A stretch of DNA of 62,003 bases from Gryganskiella cystojenkinii (taxonomy: Eukaryota > Mortierellomycota > Mortierellomycetes > Mortierellales > Mortierellaceae), in contig JAAAIG010000094.1 of NCBI GenBank assembly GCA_015852425.1, positions 1 through 62,003 of the forward strand, in the 5' to 3' direction. Each line of letters begins with the position of its first letter. Positions within the stretch are counted from its first letter, which is position 1. The position numbers and the translations under genes are program-made. Of the stretch, positions 34,163-54,767 are shown piece after piece. The notes under the pieces were generated by a model. That model had not been told where the DNA came from. It saw only the letters and a list, made by a program, of their open reading frames with translations, and did not search any database.

Positions 34163-36018
34163 GAAAGAGAAGCTGTCTCCTTTGTTTTTATAACTGTTTG
34201 ATCAGATTTTGGAATCGAGAAAGCGATTGTGATCTTTTTCCCTTTGACTTCTTTTCAAAAATTTCTTTTTTCTTTTGTCCAATTGCACCTCAGTCACATC
34301 GACACGTCGTGAATGACCGCTGGATACATTGCGCCCGCAGTGCACAGACAGAGTGACTCAAAAAGGATGATGGCTCTCTCACCCCTTTGTTATTTTGTTT
34401 CTTTTTCTTTCTTTTGTTGATGGGAACAATCCCTGGACAATTCCCGCCACCACCACCGATACACTCTCCTGATTATGTCCCGCGATGGCGTCTTTTACCC
34501 TCTGCATTCAAGTGCTTCTATCAAGAGCCCATTTTCCTCTATTGCATCTCGTGGAACTCAACGCGAAGGTCAATGTTTTCCTACACTAGATACCATTCCA
34601 ACTGGTGTGGCGGCCAAGCGTTCGTAGCGACGGTGCCTTTTGGGTCCTGGAATACGTTTTTTTCGAGGGATGCGATTCTTTAGGGATGAGTCGAGGAGCC
34701 TCTACATCCTCTTGGGCGAGGACTACGTTATTGCTTTGCTTGTGTTGCTTAGATTACATTCTCTTGCACCTTTGTTAACACTCTGCTCTTCTTCCTCTTC
34801 CAGAGTAGATTGCATGTAAAAACTACGTCGAGTTGGTCAAAATTACTTTGGTTGTGACAAAAAGTGACTACTTCCTAGCCTTGAATAGTCTAGAGAAGTT
34901 GATGTTGCTGCAGGTTTTATTCTCTGAATTTCCGTAGCGCTCGGATATCTTTACATGCCCTCCTTTTCAAGATGCTGTCCTGAATGTACTTTCGTCGCCA
35001 CTCTCGTTCTCGCTGTCTGAAGATCCGTTACAAACCCGTTCCTTGCTCTACAAGAGGCTCATTGTAGTCAATACCTGGCTTCTTCTTCGACGGTTGTGTT
35101 ATAGACGCGACCTTCAGTCCTGGATTTCTGGTAGAATCTTCCATGTACAGACCTCTCTATTCATCGTCGCGCTAAAAAAAAAAAAAAACGCGCTTTGTCA
35201 ACACAGTTCTGTTGTGTGGTCGGGGAAAACTCTATGCTGCAATCTGTCAAGTAAAGAAAAGTCGTTCTGTCCTTGTTTTCGAAAACGCACTTTTGCGTCC
35301 TACCTTTCAAGGAAAAGGAAGGCGACAATCAGGCAATATTAAGAGGGTAGCATATATCTTTCCTCCCTTTTCCTTTTCTGATAGGAATGTGGGGTAAAAC
35401 CCTTACGAGAAAAAGGAAATTGAAAACAGGAAGCAAAGGAACAGGGAACAAAACAATAGTAAAAAAAAGGAACTATAAAAAAGAAGAGTGCCGTTAAGAA
35501 CCGGACTGGCTCTGCATTTGCAGGAGAAAGAGAAAGCCTGGTGACTGAGAGGACTGAGTATCTTCTCTTCCTTCCATGGAGCATCTTAAAATGATTCTTA
35601 TTCTTGTCCATCCCGGTGTCTCGTCTTTTTCCGCTTCAAAACTTCTTGGGTGAGGAGGCTAACCGTCAACTGTCAAAGAAGCAAACACAAAGTACACGTT
35701 AGAAACAAGCTGGACGTTAGAAATAAATAAAATGGAACTGACTCCAAAGTAAAACCCGTTGCGATGTCTCCGGTGCATTTACGATTGTTTGTTCCTGAAA
35801 CGAACAAAGAGTTCATACAAGCGCATTGAAGCAGCGGTGGACAAAGTGGAAAGAAAAGATAAACCTAACAAAAGAAAACTATTGAAAGATATATAAAGAC
35901 GGCCAAAACCCCATATCTTTTTCTTCTCTACTTACTCATCCACATCTGGTCTTTCGCGTATCACTCTACTTTCCTCTTATTTTCATATACCCACACATTA
36001 ATACCCACCTCCATCATC
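34163..36018. other. 1.9-kb intergenic region without a supported gene
   Basis: This spans the promoter of the CysRS gene (left) and of the lectin-like gene (right). Short open frames at 34387-34683, 35043-35342 and 35339-35611 have no recognisable motif. Poly-A runs lie at 35174-35187 and AAAAAA-type tracts near 35460. A TATATAAA-like element near 35889-35896 sits about 125 bases before the lectin start and could be its TATA box. Confidence 0.45.
35889..35896 (+). promoter_or_regulatory. Candidate TATA box of the secreted lectin-like gene
   Basis: The sequence GATATATAAAGACG around 35886-35899 is a strong TATA-like element, about 125 bases upstream of the ATG at 36019. A CT-rich stretch between the two is a likely transcription start region. 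Most other genes here lack such an element, so this gene may be strongly and inducibly expressed (inference). Confidence 0.45.
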
Positions 36019-37324
36019 ATGAAGTCCAACACAGTGCTCTCCTTGACCTTTGTCATCGGACTCTTGGTCTACTCTACCGTCGCTGCTCCAATCATCAAGC
36101 GCGACGATGGTTCCTGCCCCGGTACTCTTCGCGGTCCATCCGGAAACGAATATTTCTGTACGTGTACACGCCATCCGATCACTTTTCAACGATCACACAG
36201 TTTACCGACCAGCCCTTCGTGCTGTATTAAAAAGGCATCGACATATCAAGGAGAGTCGTTTTCTAACACGCCCTTCGTTTCTTCATCTCTCCCACACCTA
36301 CTCTCAGCATTCAGCACCAATTTGAACAATAGGGTTGCCCGACAGGCCTGTGCGTCTTGTTATGGTGGTATCCTTGCTAATGCCAATTCCGACGATGTCT
36401 CCTTCTTGACTTTAAACTTGGCACAAGATTTCTGGATCAAGTCCTGGAACGGAGATGATTACTCTGGCAGTTGCTTGACCATCAGGCCCAACGAAGCTGG
36501 AAGTAAGAAATATACTTCCGACCTTCAGATTTTTGTTGTATTCTTGTCTCTCTTTTGTCGACAATGTTTACTTATTCATGGAACACTTTTTTTTTTTTTA
36601 AAACATAGCATTGAGCGTCAGTGCCGATGCCACCTGCGCCGTTGAGTCCTGGCCTCTCTGCCAGGCCACCACAGGAGCTGAAGGTTCTCAGAAAACAGAG
36701 ATCCCCAATGACGCAACTCTGTCCAGTCTCGCCGTAGCTTATACTTTGGTGCCCACCAAAACACAGAGTGACCCTCCCTCAGTCCCGGACACGACCACTA
36801 CTGCTGATGAGGGCAACACTGAGGCCGAGATCGAGGTTGTCGCCACCAACACGGAGGGAAACTCCCCCTCAGACCCAGCTGCCACCACGACCAGTGACCA
36901 TGAGGATGCTGCTGCTGTTGAAATCGAGGCTGCGTCCAAGGCTGAGGGAGAGACACCTGCCAAGCCCACGGCGACTACCACTAGCCTGGATGGTACTGTC
37001 GCTGAGGTCGTCGAGGTTGTCGCCACCAAGACTGTGACTGAAGAGGAAGCTACAACCTCGAAACCGGAGGCCACTACCACTTCCACTTCTGAGAACGAAG
37101 CCGCTGAGACCGAGGAGGTCGTCACTGCCGCCCCCGAGGACCCTCTGCTGGTCCGTAAGGAGCGTGTTCGTTCTGCTTTCGAAGAGGAGAAGGAGGCCTG
37201 CTCCGCCGAGTTGGCCATGGGCGAACAAGACCCCGTCACGAACGAATATGAGATCGAAGAGATGTTTGATCATGATACTTGCTCCAAGATCCAGCACGAG
37301 GCTACCAAGAGTGTTGCCGCTTAA
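36019..37324 (+). CDS. Secreted protein with small C-type-lectin-like domain and Thr/Glu-rich repetitive stalk
   Basis: Three exons (36019-36157, 36308-36502, 36609-37324) close in phase to 349 residues. The first 22 residues are a clear signal peptide (MKSNTVLSLTFVIGLLVYST, then VAAP), followed at once by IIKRD, a likely Kex2 site. About 110 residues follow with paired cysteines (CPGTL, ACASCYGG, GSCLTIRP, CAVESWPLCQ), and WIKSWNGDDYSGSC resembles the core of C-type-lectin-like domains. From residue 140 to 270 there are degenerate repeats of acidic and Thr-rich units (PTATTTS, EVVEVVATKT, PEATTTSTS), low-complexity and probably O-glycosylated. A final charged domain has two more cysteines (EKEACSAELAMGEQDPVTNE). 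It is probably a cell-surface or secreted protein. The lectin assignment rests on a short match and sugar binding is unproven. Confidence 0.75.
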
Positions 37325-37539
37325 AAACGAGACAGATTTCGTAAGATGGACGTTTACAAAAGCGTGTCACCATTCCTTGCCCAGAACGCCGGCGTTCTCC
37401 TTTTGAGAAACAAGAGTATTGACCATAAAAAATAAAACAGCGCTCAAAACACCATCAATACCAGTTTATCCGCATATTAAAACAATCCCGAGCAGTTGGC
37501 TTAGAGGGTAAACAAGAAAGATGATTTCTTTTTTTTCTT

Positions 37540-40005
37540 CTATCTACGATAGAACTGGCGCTTGAAATTAAAGTGCAACTGTAACACACCTCGGTCAAAC
37601 ACGGATTTGTATCCCTTCTTGTGCGAGTGTTCCCATTCTCGGTTAACGATCCTAAACGCAATATCCTCGTAAGGAGGACCGGACTTGAACTTGATAAGGA
37701 CCGTGTCGGTCGTACCGGGTTCCTTGATGATCTCGTAGGTTGGCGCCTGAGACTTGTCGATAAGATCTGGGTAAAAGAGGTTGAACTTGTAACCCTGAAC
37801 GACCTTGGGAGGCGGGTTGTCGTGATCGTAATGGGTTTGGTTGTACTTGTTCCACTCGTATCCAGTATGGACACGATTGAAGAAGCGGGGCTTGCGAGGT
37901 CGGTACTTATCCTGCCACATGTAGGTCTGCTGTCGTTGCAGAGTCGCCTCAATATTGAACGTCTGCTCGTCACCAGCAAGTTGTTTAGCGGCCTCCTTAT
38001 CAAACAGGATCTTGGATACAAAATCGTCATCGGGATGTTGCTCATCTGTCGCTTGTTCCGTTTTCCTCTTGGGGTTAAACTGCTTGTTAAGGACTAGGCG
38101 ACGTTTTTCCAGCTAGAGAGCGAGGATAAGATTTTTTTTTCACCATTTTAGTGCCTAGCAACTAGAAAACCAAAAAAAACAACAACTTTTAAATCAATTT
38201 GCAAGACATCAAAATCGTTCACTTACTATCTCTGCCCAATCGTCATATTGATCGACGATGGTCAGGTTGGTGTCTTCTTTGGACAGGGTATCAAAAGGCT
38301 CGGGACTCATAGCACGCTCGTAGGGCACCATTGAGCCAGCAGGAGTCATATCGTCGTCCACATCTTCGGCCTGTCCATCCATGTCCTCGTCCTGAGCCTC
38401 GTGAAGAGCACTGGTATCGCCTTCAACATCCTGACTCTGCATGGCCAGGACTGCAGCAAGCTCAGCTCGTTCCTTCTCAGCCTCGCGGAGCTGACGAGCT
38501 TTGAGTTGCTCGAGACGCTTTTGAAGAATAACTTTGTGGATCATGATCAGCTTGGCCTAAATGATAAGAGGGATAGTTTGTTGTTAGTTACCAACATCAA
38601 GTAATGTTAATACAATTTTGCAATTTGCCGTCAAGCAGCAGACAGGATGAGCATACCTTTGCCTTCCACACAATGAGAGTCTTCAACAGAGCCTCCCAGT
38701 AGTCCACATCGATGGCGCCGCCGCCACTCAGTTTCTTTTGAATCTGTCCCTGAAGAAGAGTGAGTTGCTCGTGTGTCTTTCCTGCTAGTTTCGAGGCGAT
38801 ATCCTCTGCGATGTGAGGCGCGACCACACTCTGTTCATTGCGTGATGGATCCAGTTCACTCAATTTGTCCTCACAAACAATCAGCATAGCCCTCCAAAAC
38901 GCCATGCTGGATTCGTTCTTGTCCAAACTGAGATAAAACTTGATGTCGTGAAAGAGTTCTTGTACGTCGTCCAGGCCTAGGTTCTATAGTATGAAGCAAA
39001 CTCGATTTAGTACAAATGAAGTTTTCTGACGAGGTGTAACGTGAAGGACAAAAAGTGGTATCCATCTCTTACATCAAAAATCGTGTATGGTTCCTCGACA
39101 TCGATCTCGAGACCGATATCGTCCTCGTCTTCTTCTTCCTCATCCTCATTATCATTCGAGATGAGCTTGATGTTCATGGCGAGAATATCAATCGGTTTGG
39201 CTCTGTTGCTCTTGATCCTGATCTCGGCACGACGTTTCGCTTGCTTCAGATGAAACTCTTCTTCCTGAGCCTGCCAATCGCCGAGTTGTGCCTGTTCTGA
39301 GGCTCTTTGGATTCGGATCAATTCCTCCTCACGCTCCTCACGTTCTCGCTCACGTTCCGCACGCTTCTTGTTCAGCTTTTCGAGTTCGATCTTGGCCTCC
39401 TCCCGTCGGATCGCATCCCGCTTGGACGACTCTGAAGAGGAGATGCCCTTTTTGCGTTCGACCTCCCGTTTCTTGGCCCAAGTAAACTTTTGGGCGAGGT
39501 TGACATCGTTGAAGGGGTTGTCCGAGTTGGAGTAGTTGGTCATGGCGGTTTCAAGAGATTTCTTCTGCTCTTCTTTTTCCTTTTTACGCTCGGCTTTCCG
39601 GATGGCTCGTTCTTCAGAGGTCTCACGAGGTGGTTTCTTGGTCACTTCCTCCTTATCGTCTCTTGACTTTTTTTTGCTGGAAGCATGATGACTGGATCGA
39701 CCGCGGTCCCTGTCATCCTCGCTGTCAGATTCCCGACGACGCCGTGAGCGGTCTTTGTCCCTGTCGTCACGGTCGTCTCTTGACCTCCTCGAGGGTTCCC
39801 TGTCTCTGTTGCGCTCTCGAGAGTCGGCTCGAATGCTGCGATCTTTGGTATCTCTGTCCCTATCTCTATCTCTGTCGCGCCTCGAGTCTCTGTCGCCATT
39901 GTCTCTTGAACTACGGGGATCAGAGCGAGGTCTTGGAGATGGCGACCTGCTGTCTCGGCGGCGATCCCGTCTGTCCCTGTCGCGGCTTGAGCTCCTGTGC
40001 GCCAT
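37540..40005 (-). CDS. CACTIN: Cactin, spliceosome-associated protein
   Basis: Four exons, all phase 0 (40005-39073, 38983-38657, 38556-38227, 38112-37540), give 720 residues, close to animal Cactin. The first 130 residues are an Arg/Ser/Asp-rich RS-like domain. A Lys/Glu-rich coiled coil follows, then NPFNDVNLAQKFTWAKKREV and the Cactin mid domain (NLGLDDVQELFHDIKFYLSL, then FWRAMLIVCEDKL and DYWEALLKTLIVWKAK). The C-terminal 125 residues are the highly conserved Cactin C domain: MWQDKYRPRKPRFFNRVHTG, KYNQTHYDHDNPPPKVVQGY, KFNLFYPDLIDKS and GVLQLHFNFKRQFYRR. In fission yeast and animals Cactin associates with the spliceosome and affects splicing fidelity, telomeric silencing and sister-chromatid cohesion. 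The start at 40005 begins the RS domain; an in-frame upstream ATG at 40083 would add non-conserved residues. Divergent from TSR1. Confidence 0.94.
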
Positions 40006-40373
40006 CGTAGTATGTGTTTGGGGATGGGATGGAAAGGTGAAAAGTGAAGTGAAGAAAGGAATGAAAATGTCTTTCGGCAACAAAGGGGCAAAGCAACCTA
40101 TTCACCATTCATTCGACCGCATCAAAAAAAAGGGCATCGCCTTCCCCCACCCAAAGTCACTGAAAGAAGAGCTGGGAATCGTACGAGTTAATTCGTGACT
40201 GTCGCAGGAAAAATCAAAACATTTTTTTTTTTTTTTTGCCACTGACCAGAAAGCACATTTTCAAAGGCTCTGAAAAAAAAGAAAGGCAGACAGAGTACTC
40301 CACAGGAAGTGTGTTTGTTGACAGGGTTCTTTGCATTCAGCCATTCTGATCCTCTTTCTTTGTCCATCACATC
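40006..40373. promoter_or_regulatory. Divergent promoter Cactin/TSR1
   Basis: These 368 bases lie between the start codons of Cactin (minus) and TSR1 (plus), and both promoters must lie here. The segment holds a 16-base T run at 40221-40236 and a CT-rich stretch just before the TSR1 ATG. No gene is seen. Confidence 0.55.
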
Positions 40374-43300
40374 ATGTCCGAACATCAGCATCGGCCCAAC
40401 ACAAAGCTCAAGCAGCAGAACAAGCCCTTCAAGTCCAAGCACTTGACAAAGAGCTCCTTGCGCGACAAGGAGAAGGGTACATATACCTTTTTTTCTTTTG
40501 TCTACTCTTTCTATTACCTTTTCTTTTTTCAGACATGGTAGCATGCTGACTGACACTATGGAACTTCTTATCCCTACAGGCAAGGTTGAACGTGTTTCCA
40601 TCAAGGCTCAGTCCACCCGTGGTATCTCCAACAGATTCGATCGTCGCAACACCGCTCGTCTCCTCCAGCAAAAGAAACGCGAGGAGTTGTTTAGAAAGAC
40701 AAAGATTTTCGATGGCAAGAACGGTACCCCCAAGGTCGTCGCCGTTGTCCCCCTTTGTCCTGATGTGAACGCAGATGATGCCGTCACCAACCTGTTTGCC
40801 AGTGTTGAGCAGGTCCCCGCCAACAAGGGTGCTGTCCTTATGACGTACGTTTCAAAGTAACAGGGAAATCAACAAAGAATAATTGGTAATGACCGTAGCA
40901 TGGAACTAACATTCTCCGTTTTTTCTCATGGTCCCGAATAGATCGGATCGCTTCAAGCAAAAGCTCCAGTTCATTCCCCTCCAACGCAACTACCTCGACA
41001 TCATGGATGCAGCCAAGGTTGCCGACTTTATCGTTTTCGTCATGTCCGCCGTCGAGGAGGTTGACGAGTTTGGTCTCAGGATCCTGACCGGTATTCAGTC
41101 CCAGGGAGTTCCCTCTGTCGTCCCCGCCGTCAACAACCTCGAGCAGATACCCATCAAGAAGCGTGCCGACATCAAAAAATCGCTCTTGAGTTTCACCACC
41201 CATTTCTTCCCCGAGGAGGATAAGGTCCATGCGCTCGACAACTCATCCGAGGGTCTCAATGTTCTTCGTATGATCGCCAACCAACTCCCCAAGACGATTG
41301 CCTGGCGCGATACTCACTCTTACATGTTGGCAGAGTCTGTTGCCTTTGAGAGCAACCCCTCAGATCCCTCTGTTGGTACCCTCAGGGTCACCGGTTATGC
41401 TCGCGGCACTCACTTCAACGCCAACCGCCTTGTCCACTTGCAGAACTTTGGCGACTTTCAACTGGAGAAGATTACCTCGGCACCTATCACTCACAGAGCT
41501 GTGCATGTCAACAGCATGGATGCCGAGGGCACAGAGACCGTCTTGGATGCCCCCATCGCAGAGTTGCAGGATGACTTGGCTGCCGAGAACGAGCCCGATT
41601 TGCTCGGAAATGAGCAGACCTGGCCCACCGAGGAGGAGTTGATGGAGGCTGAAGGTATGTATCCGGTAATTGATCAACGAGGGATTTTTTTGATCAACAG
41701 GGGATAAATTTGAACTAACATTCTCTCATTCTAATGAAAAAAACAGAACGTGTGAAGAACTTGGATCCCAGCGAGAGACCCGAGCAGTCATTCAACTCTG
41801 TCGCTCCCAAGAAGGCCATTAGACGTGTTCCCAAGGGTACCTCCAACTACCAGGCTGCTTGGATTATTGATTCTGATCACGAGAGCGATGATGAGAACGA
41901 CGAGGACGATATGGAGGAGGATGACCATATGGATGATGATGATCTTCCTAGTGCTCGCGATAACAACGAGGACTCTGGCGAGGAGTATGAGGATCTCGAG
42001 GACGAGGCCGAGGATGTTGCCGAGGATAAGGACGTTTATGAGGACGAGTTGGAGGATGAGGAGGAAGCCAGACAGTACGCCGCCTACCTGGAGCGTGAGA
42101 AGGAGAACAGAGATGATATGGAGTTCCCCGATGAAGTCGAAGCACCAACAGATGTCGCCGCCCAGGTCCGTTTCGCCCGTTACCGTGCTCTCGAGTCATT
42201 CAGAACCTCGCCTTGGGATCCCTATGAGAACTTGCCTTTGGATTATGGTCGTATCTTCCAGTTCGAAAACTTCCGCAGGACAAAGCATCGTGTCATGAAC
42301 CAGGCCAAGGAAGGCGGTGTCCTCCCTGGTTTGCACATTACCCTTCATATCGCCAACGTTCCCGCGGCCATCATGGATACTTACTCGGCTGCTCGCCCCT
42401 TTATCGTCTTTGGATTGTTGCAGTACGAGCACAAGATGGGTGTGATTAACATTGTCGTCAACCGTAACTCGGAGTACGATGGTGTCATCAAGGCCAAGGA
42501 TCCTCTTGTCCTCCACTGTGGATTCAGACGTTTTGTCGTCCGTCCCATCTTTTCACAAAACTCGCGTAACGGCAAGGGTACTAATAACGTTCACAAGAGT
42601 GAACGTTTCCTCCAGCACGGTCGTAGTACTGTTGTCACGGTGTATGCGCCTATTCAGTTTGGAAACTTGCCCGTTGTTCTTACAAAGGATACCGAGGATG
42701 TCAATGGTGAGGGCTCATGAATCGCATCAGTCAATTCGCCTGTCAGTTGTTATCATGGTTAATCTAACACGCTTTTTGTATGTATTCGATCGTAGCCCCA
42801 GCTCTTGTCGCCACAGGAACTCTTATGGATGCTGACCCCAGACGTATCATTGCCAAGAGAATCATCTTGACAGGACATCCCTTCAAGGTCCACAAGCGTA
42901 CTGCTACCATCCGCTTCATGTTCTTCAACCCCGATGATATCTGGTACTACAAGTCTGTGGAGCTCCGCACCAAGCACGGTCGCACTGGTCATATCAAGGA
43001 GAGTCTGGGAACACACGGATACTTCAAGGCGCAATGGTAAGTTTCATATCACTTTGATGTTTAATGCTATTTGTTCTTTCTGCGGCTCGGCTTTGACTGA
43101 GCAAGTATTAACCTGATCCTGTACTTGCAATCTCACAATTTTAGGGACCAACAAATTTCCATGCAAGATACCGTCATGATGTGTTTATGTAAGTCCCCCA
43201 ATTCGAGTTCTATCAATGTAAAAAAATGCAGGGGATTGATTATCGATTCTAATATTTTGTACCACTTTCCCGTGCTCCACCAAATGGTAATTTAGACAAG

Positions 43301-43393
43301 AGAGTTTATCCCAAGTGGGGCACGACCTTGTGGGTCAACCCAGCCGCTGGAGTCACTACCACCGGAGCTGTCGAGAGCATGGACATGGATTAG
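40374..43393 (+). CDS. TSR1: Tsr1, 40S ribosome biogenesis factor
   Basis: Seven exons (40374-40476, 40580-40844, 40942-41654, 41747-42706, 42796-43036, 43145-43188, 43296-43393) close in phase to 807 residues, the family norm. The N-terminus ([20 protein letters not shown]) is the basic Tsr1/Bms1 start. GTPase-like domain segments follow ([14 protein letters not shown], then [17 protein letters not shown]), without the P-loop and G motifs, as is usual for Tsr1. [19 protein letters not shown] and the long Asp/Glu-rich insert (about residues 385-490, [19 protein letters not shown]) are typical. The conserved C-terminus has [60 protein letters not shown] and [14 protein letters not shown]. Tsr1 blocks premature joining of late pre-40S particles in the cytoplasm. 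Neighbouring Cactin is divergent. Confidence 0.96.
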
Positions 43394-43489
43394 AAAAGAC
43401 CCCATGATCCCCCAAAAACCATTTGCATTCTAATATATATCAATTTATTTTTCTATTCAACTCGAGCGATATTTCTTTATGGGAGACAG

Positions 43490-44353
43490 TTATGCCTTGA
43501 CACGGTCAATAACAGGGAATCGAAGCTTTGAGAGAGTTTTGCCACCGAAAGCCAATTCACAGGTGATGGTTTCTCCAGCGACAACTCTGCCGACGCCCTG
43601 ATTTTTTTTAAAAAAAAAAGCGGTTTGTTAGTTTTCGACCAGAAATTCGAGTACAGCACACACGACAAAAAAACTCACTTTCGGCGTCCCAGAAAGCAGT
43701 AGGTCCCCAACTTGAAGCCTCATGATCGAAGAGACATTCTCGATCAACTCGGGGATTCTAAACAGGCAAAGTCATAAACGAATCAATTATAAGCGACCGC
43801 GGCTGAGCATAGCAAATCTTAAAGGCAGGCATTATCTGTATCCGATTTTTGGCTGAGCAACAACTAACCCAAAGATCATGTCGCGCGTGTTTCCTTCTTG
43901 TTTTGTGATCCCGTCGATCTGCAGCAAGAGATCGACATTATGATGATCCGAGATCTCGGATTTGGGGATAAAGCCTCCAATGGGCGTGAACGTATCAAAG
44001 CCCTTGGACGCACTCCAGGGTCGACCCATTTTTTTCGCCTTTTCTTGCATATCACGAGCGGTCATATCCAACGAGAGCGCATAGCCGGCAATATAGTCGT
44101 CTGCGTCCTTGGCCTTGATGTCTCTCCCGTCCTTGCCAATGACAACAGCGAGTTCGAGTTCGTGGTGGACCTCGCAGCCCTCGGGGATCTCGATCGATTC
44201 GCCGTCTGTGATATAGGAGGATGTCGGCTTGAGAAAGAAGAAGGGTGCTGTTGGGACAGCATTGTTCAGTTCCTTAGCATGCTCCACATAGTTACGACCG
44301 ATAGCGATAATTTTTCGACCAGTGTGGATAAAATCGGTTACGGCGGATGACAT
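43490..44353 (-). CDS. FAHD1: FAHD1-like fumarylacetoacetate hydrolase-domain enzyme (acylpyruvase/oxaloacetate decarboxylase)
   Basis: Three exons (44353-43869, 43757-43679, 43597-43490) close in phase to 223 residues, the usual FAHD1 size. FAH-fold landmarks are present in order: KIIAIGRNYVEHAKEL, FFLKPTSSYITDG, the metal-binding EVHHELELAVVIGKDGRDI (E-x-E), YALSLDMTARDMQEKAKKMG, WSASKGFDTFTPIGGF, and LLLSGTPKGVGRVVAGE near the end. FAHD1 cleaves acylpyruvates and decarboxylates oxaloacetate, in mitochondria in animals. Here no presequence precedes the domain, so location is open. The third exon's acceptor follows a run of A and the donor of intron 1 is GTTAGT. Its promoter side carries a seven-copy 21-base repeat. 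Confidence 0.93.
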
Positions 44354-44521
44354 TGTTGGCGGGATGAATGAATGAGGAATGGAGAGAAAACTGCGGAGGT
44401 TGAAGGTGAACGAGTGAGTGTGGGAAGGAATCTTTCGAATAAGGTTGGCGCGTTTTTTTTGGGGTACATTCAACCTGCGGTCCTCTTTAGTTCTCCCTTT
44501 AGGAGCCAGCGAAGAGTCCTC

Positions 44522-44672
44522 CAGTCCCATCACACACTCTCTCCTCCAGTCCCATCACTCTCTCTACAGTCCTAACACTCTTGTCGCGCAGTCCCATCAC
44601 TTCGCCGCTCAGTCCCATCACTCTTGCTGCCAGTTCCATCATCTCGCGGGTCAGTTCCTTCACCTCGTGTGA
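44522..44672. repeat. Seven-copy imperfect 21-base tandem repeat upstream of FAHD1
   Basis: Units beginning CAGTCCCATCACTC start at 44522, 44547, 44567, 44589, 44610, 44631 and 44652; the last spacings are exactly 21 bases, the earlier ones 25, 20 and 22. The core CAGTCCCATCAC is best kept in copies 1, 2, 4 and 5 and decays to CAGTTCC in the last two. It lies about 170 to 320 bases upstream of the FAHD1 ATG. In one frame it would encode a repeated Gln-Ser-His-His, but no gene context supports translation. Confidence 0.85.
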
Positions 44673-46463
44673 TACTTCTTGCTACTTTCCCCTCCTTTCT
44701 CCTGCTGTCACCTTCTTTTCCTTCTTTTATTTCTTTCTTTGTTAATTTCCTCTCTTGTTCCCTTGTAGGCCTGTCAGCAAAACAAAAAAAATCTGCAAAA
44801 GTCTGTTGTCTCCTTCACATTGTGAACGGTTTTGAACAAAGGAGAATGTCTGAAAGCGGCCTGTGTTGTGCTGCATGCGATCCTGCTCGAACCTTGCAGT
44901 CAGTGGAGCATAAGCGCCGACATCAACTTGAGTATCGTGCAACCTCATGGATGCCGTAAGCATTTGAAAACAATCTCTTTTGGAAAAGGACAACAACGAA
45001 GAACCGCCTCAGCTTCCCTTGCCAGCGTTACGTTGCCAAAGCATCAAGTCGTTCCACCACTACCAGCACCACAAACAACCAGAAACGCGGACCTTTGATG
45101 ATGCTGTTCTCTACAGTTGTGGTGAGTTGCATGCCTCAGATCGTGAAAAGCATAAGACTCTGGGCACCATCGAAGACTTTGGACTCAAGTTTATTTCGAT
45201 CAAGGATGCTCTTGGTATTAACAAATATGTCGAGCGTTGTATTGGTGCTTCAACGCCTTCGTTTGTGTTAACAGATGCCAGCCATTCATTGGCAACAAAG
45301 ATTTTCCTTGAAGCAGAATCTCTGGAAACTGGTCTCAAGATGGCGGAAAACAGGGATACCTGGAGTGTCTCGAGCAGCAATTTGCTGTACCAGCTGTGAC
45401 AACTGAAAACAAAATTCTTTGATACATCAACCTTTACCTTTGTCGCGTTTCAAGTTTTTTCACTGAGAACCACACTTGCCAGCTGTACACCATTTTTCAA
45501 GCTGGCATCATTTGACCAAGCCCACAATGGCGATGGCGTTACGGCATCCAACCTCTTTCACACAATTGCCAGCAGTGTAATACAGGATGGTTCGAATGCT
45601 CTGTTGAACAAGGAGAAAGTGCACAGATAAAGTCGGCTTTGCTAGCGAATTTGACAGTATGTGGCATATGTGCAGAATTGTGCGGTGACGACTCTTCTGT
45701 GCCAATCCTTGGTAATCAATGCTTGAAACGCGCGACGAGCGTTGTTATGCAAAGTCGCAGAGGAGACAGGGAAAAAGAGGAAGAACAGAGGACAAGGACA
45801 AGGACAAGTGAAGACAGGATGAAGACAACGAACAAGAGACAGGGAACAAGGAACAAGACTTGGTTTTTGTTCATTATTGAAGAGATACGGTACTTCGGAG
45901 GTCTCAGAGAATTATCCTTACAAAATAAACTTAGTCAACAAATCTGTAGAACCGATCGGCCTGATCACAACCTCGCTGAAATGAAAATGGAATAACCTCT
46001 GTAATTCATAATAATTACGTCACTGATTTCTTGTGTGATCGCAAATGTTATTATCACAATAGATCAGCTTTGACAACCACTGTGCCCCCATTAACAACGC
46101 ACCGCATTTCTTTCTTCTTTTGTCCACGCTCTCGCCATTGACACCCCTCCCCCCTCAATTGGCAATCATCACCCTTCTCCTCTTTCCCTTCCCTCCCCTT
46201 TCCCATCCTCTCTCTCTTCCACCTTACTACCTCGCAAAGAAGTAGAAAGCTATTCAATCCCTTTGTTTTCCTTCGGTAAAAGAACTTTGATTGCAACCAA
46301 CCGGGTCAATCCTCACTTTCTTCTCCAATCAGCGTCTGACAATCGAAGCTGACCGAGCAATCTCTTTTTTTCTTTTGTTCAGTAGTGACCGCAAAGAGAT
46401 CAACAACAGGAAAGAAATCATCAGCTACTCGTTTATAAAGGCATTTCTAGACTCCATTCCAGC
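44673..46463. other. 1.8-kb region before PRP8 with possible gene remnants
   Basis: Apart from the candidate at 44980-45399 and small open frames around 45500-45990 (for example LLANLTVCGICAELCGDD near 45640), nothing can be supported. From 46060 to 46460 the sequence is CT-rich and A-rich, the likely PRP8 promoter and leader. Confidence 0.4.
44980..45399 (+). pseudogene. Orphan open frame, possible gene remnant
   Basis: A frame of about 139 codons has protein-like composition in its second half (LHASDREKHKTLGTIEDFGL, then INKYVERCIGASTPSFVLTD and SLATKIFLEAESLETGLKMA). There is no recognised domain, upstream exons are not evident, and the sequence beyond the stop still looks weakly coding in other frames to about 45730. 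It may be the 3' exon of a decayed gene or a lineage-specific gene. I do not recognise it. Confidence 0.3.

Positions 46464-54767
<8,304 letters not shown>

Noticed and set aside
36750..37300. Long minus-strand frames opposite the lectin-like gene's repeat region
   Set aside because: They mirror the low-complexity Thr/Glu/Val repeats on the plus strand and have no independent support.
40006..40083. Upstream in-frame ATG of Cactin at 40083
   Set aside because: It would add a hydrophobic Phe/Pro/Thr stretch before the RS domain, unlike any Cactin; the sequence looks like CT-rich leader.
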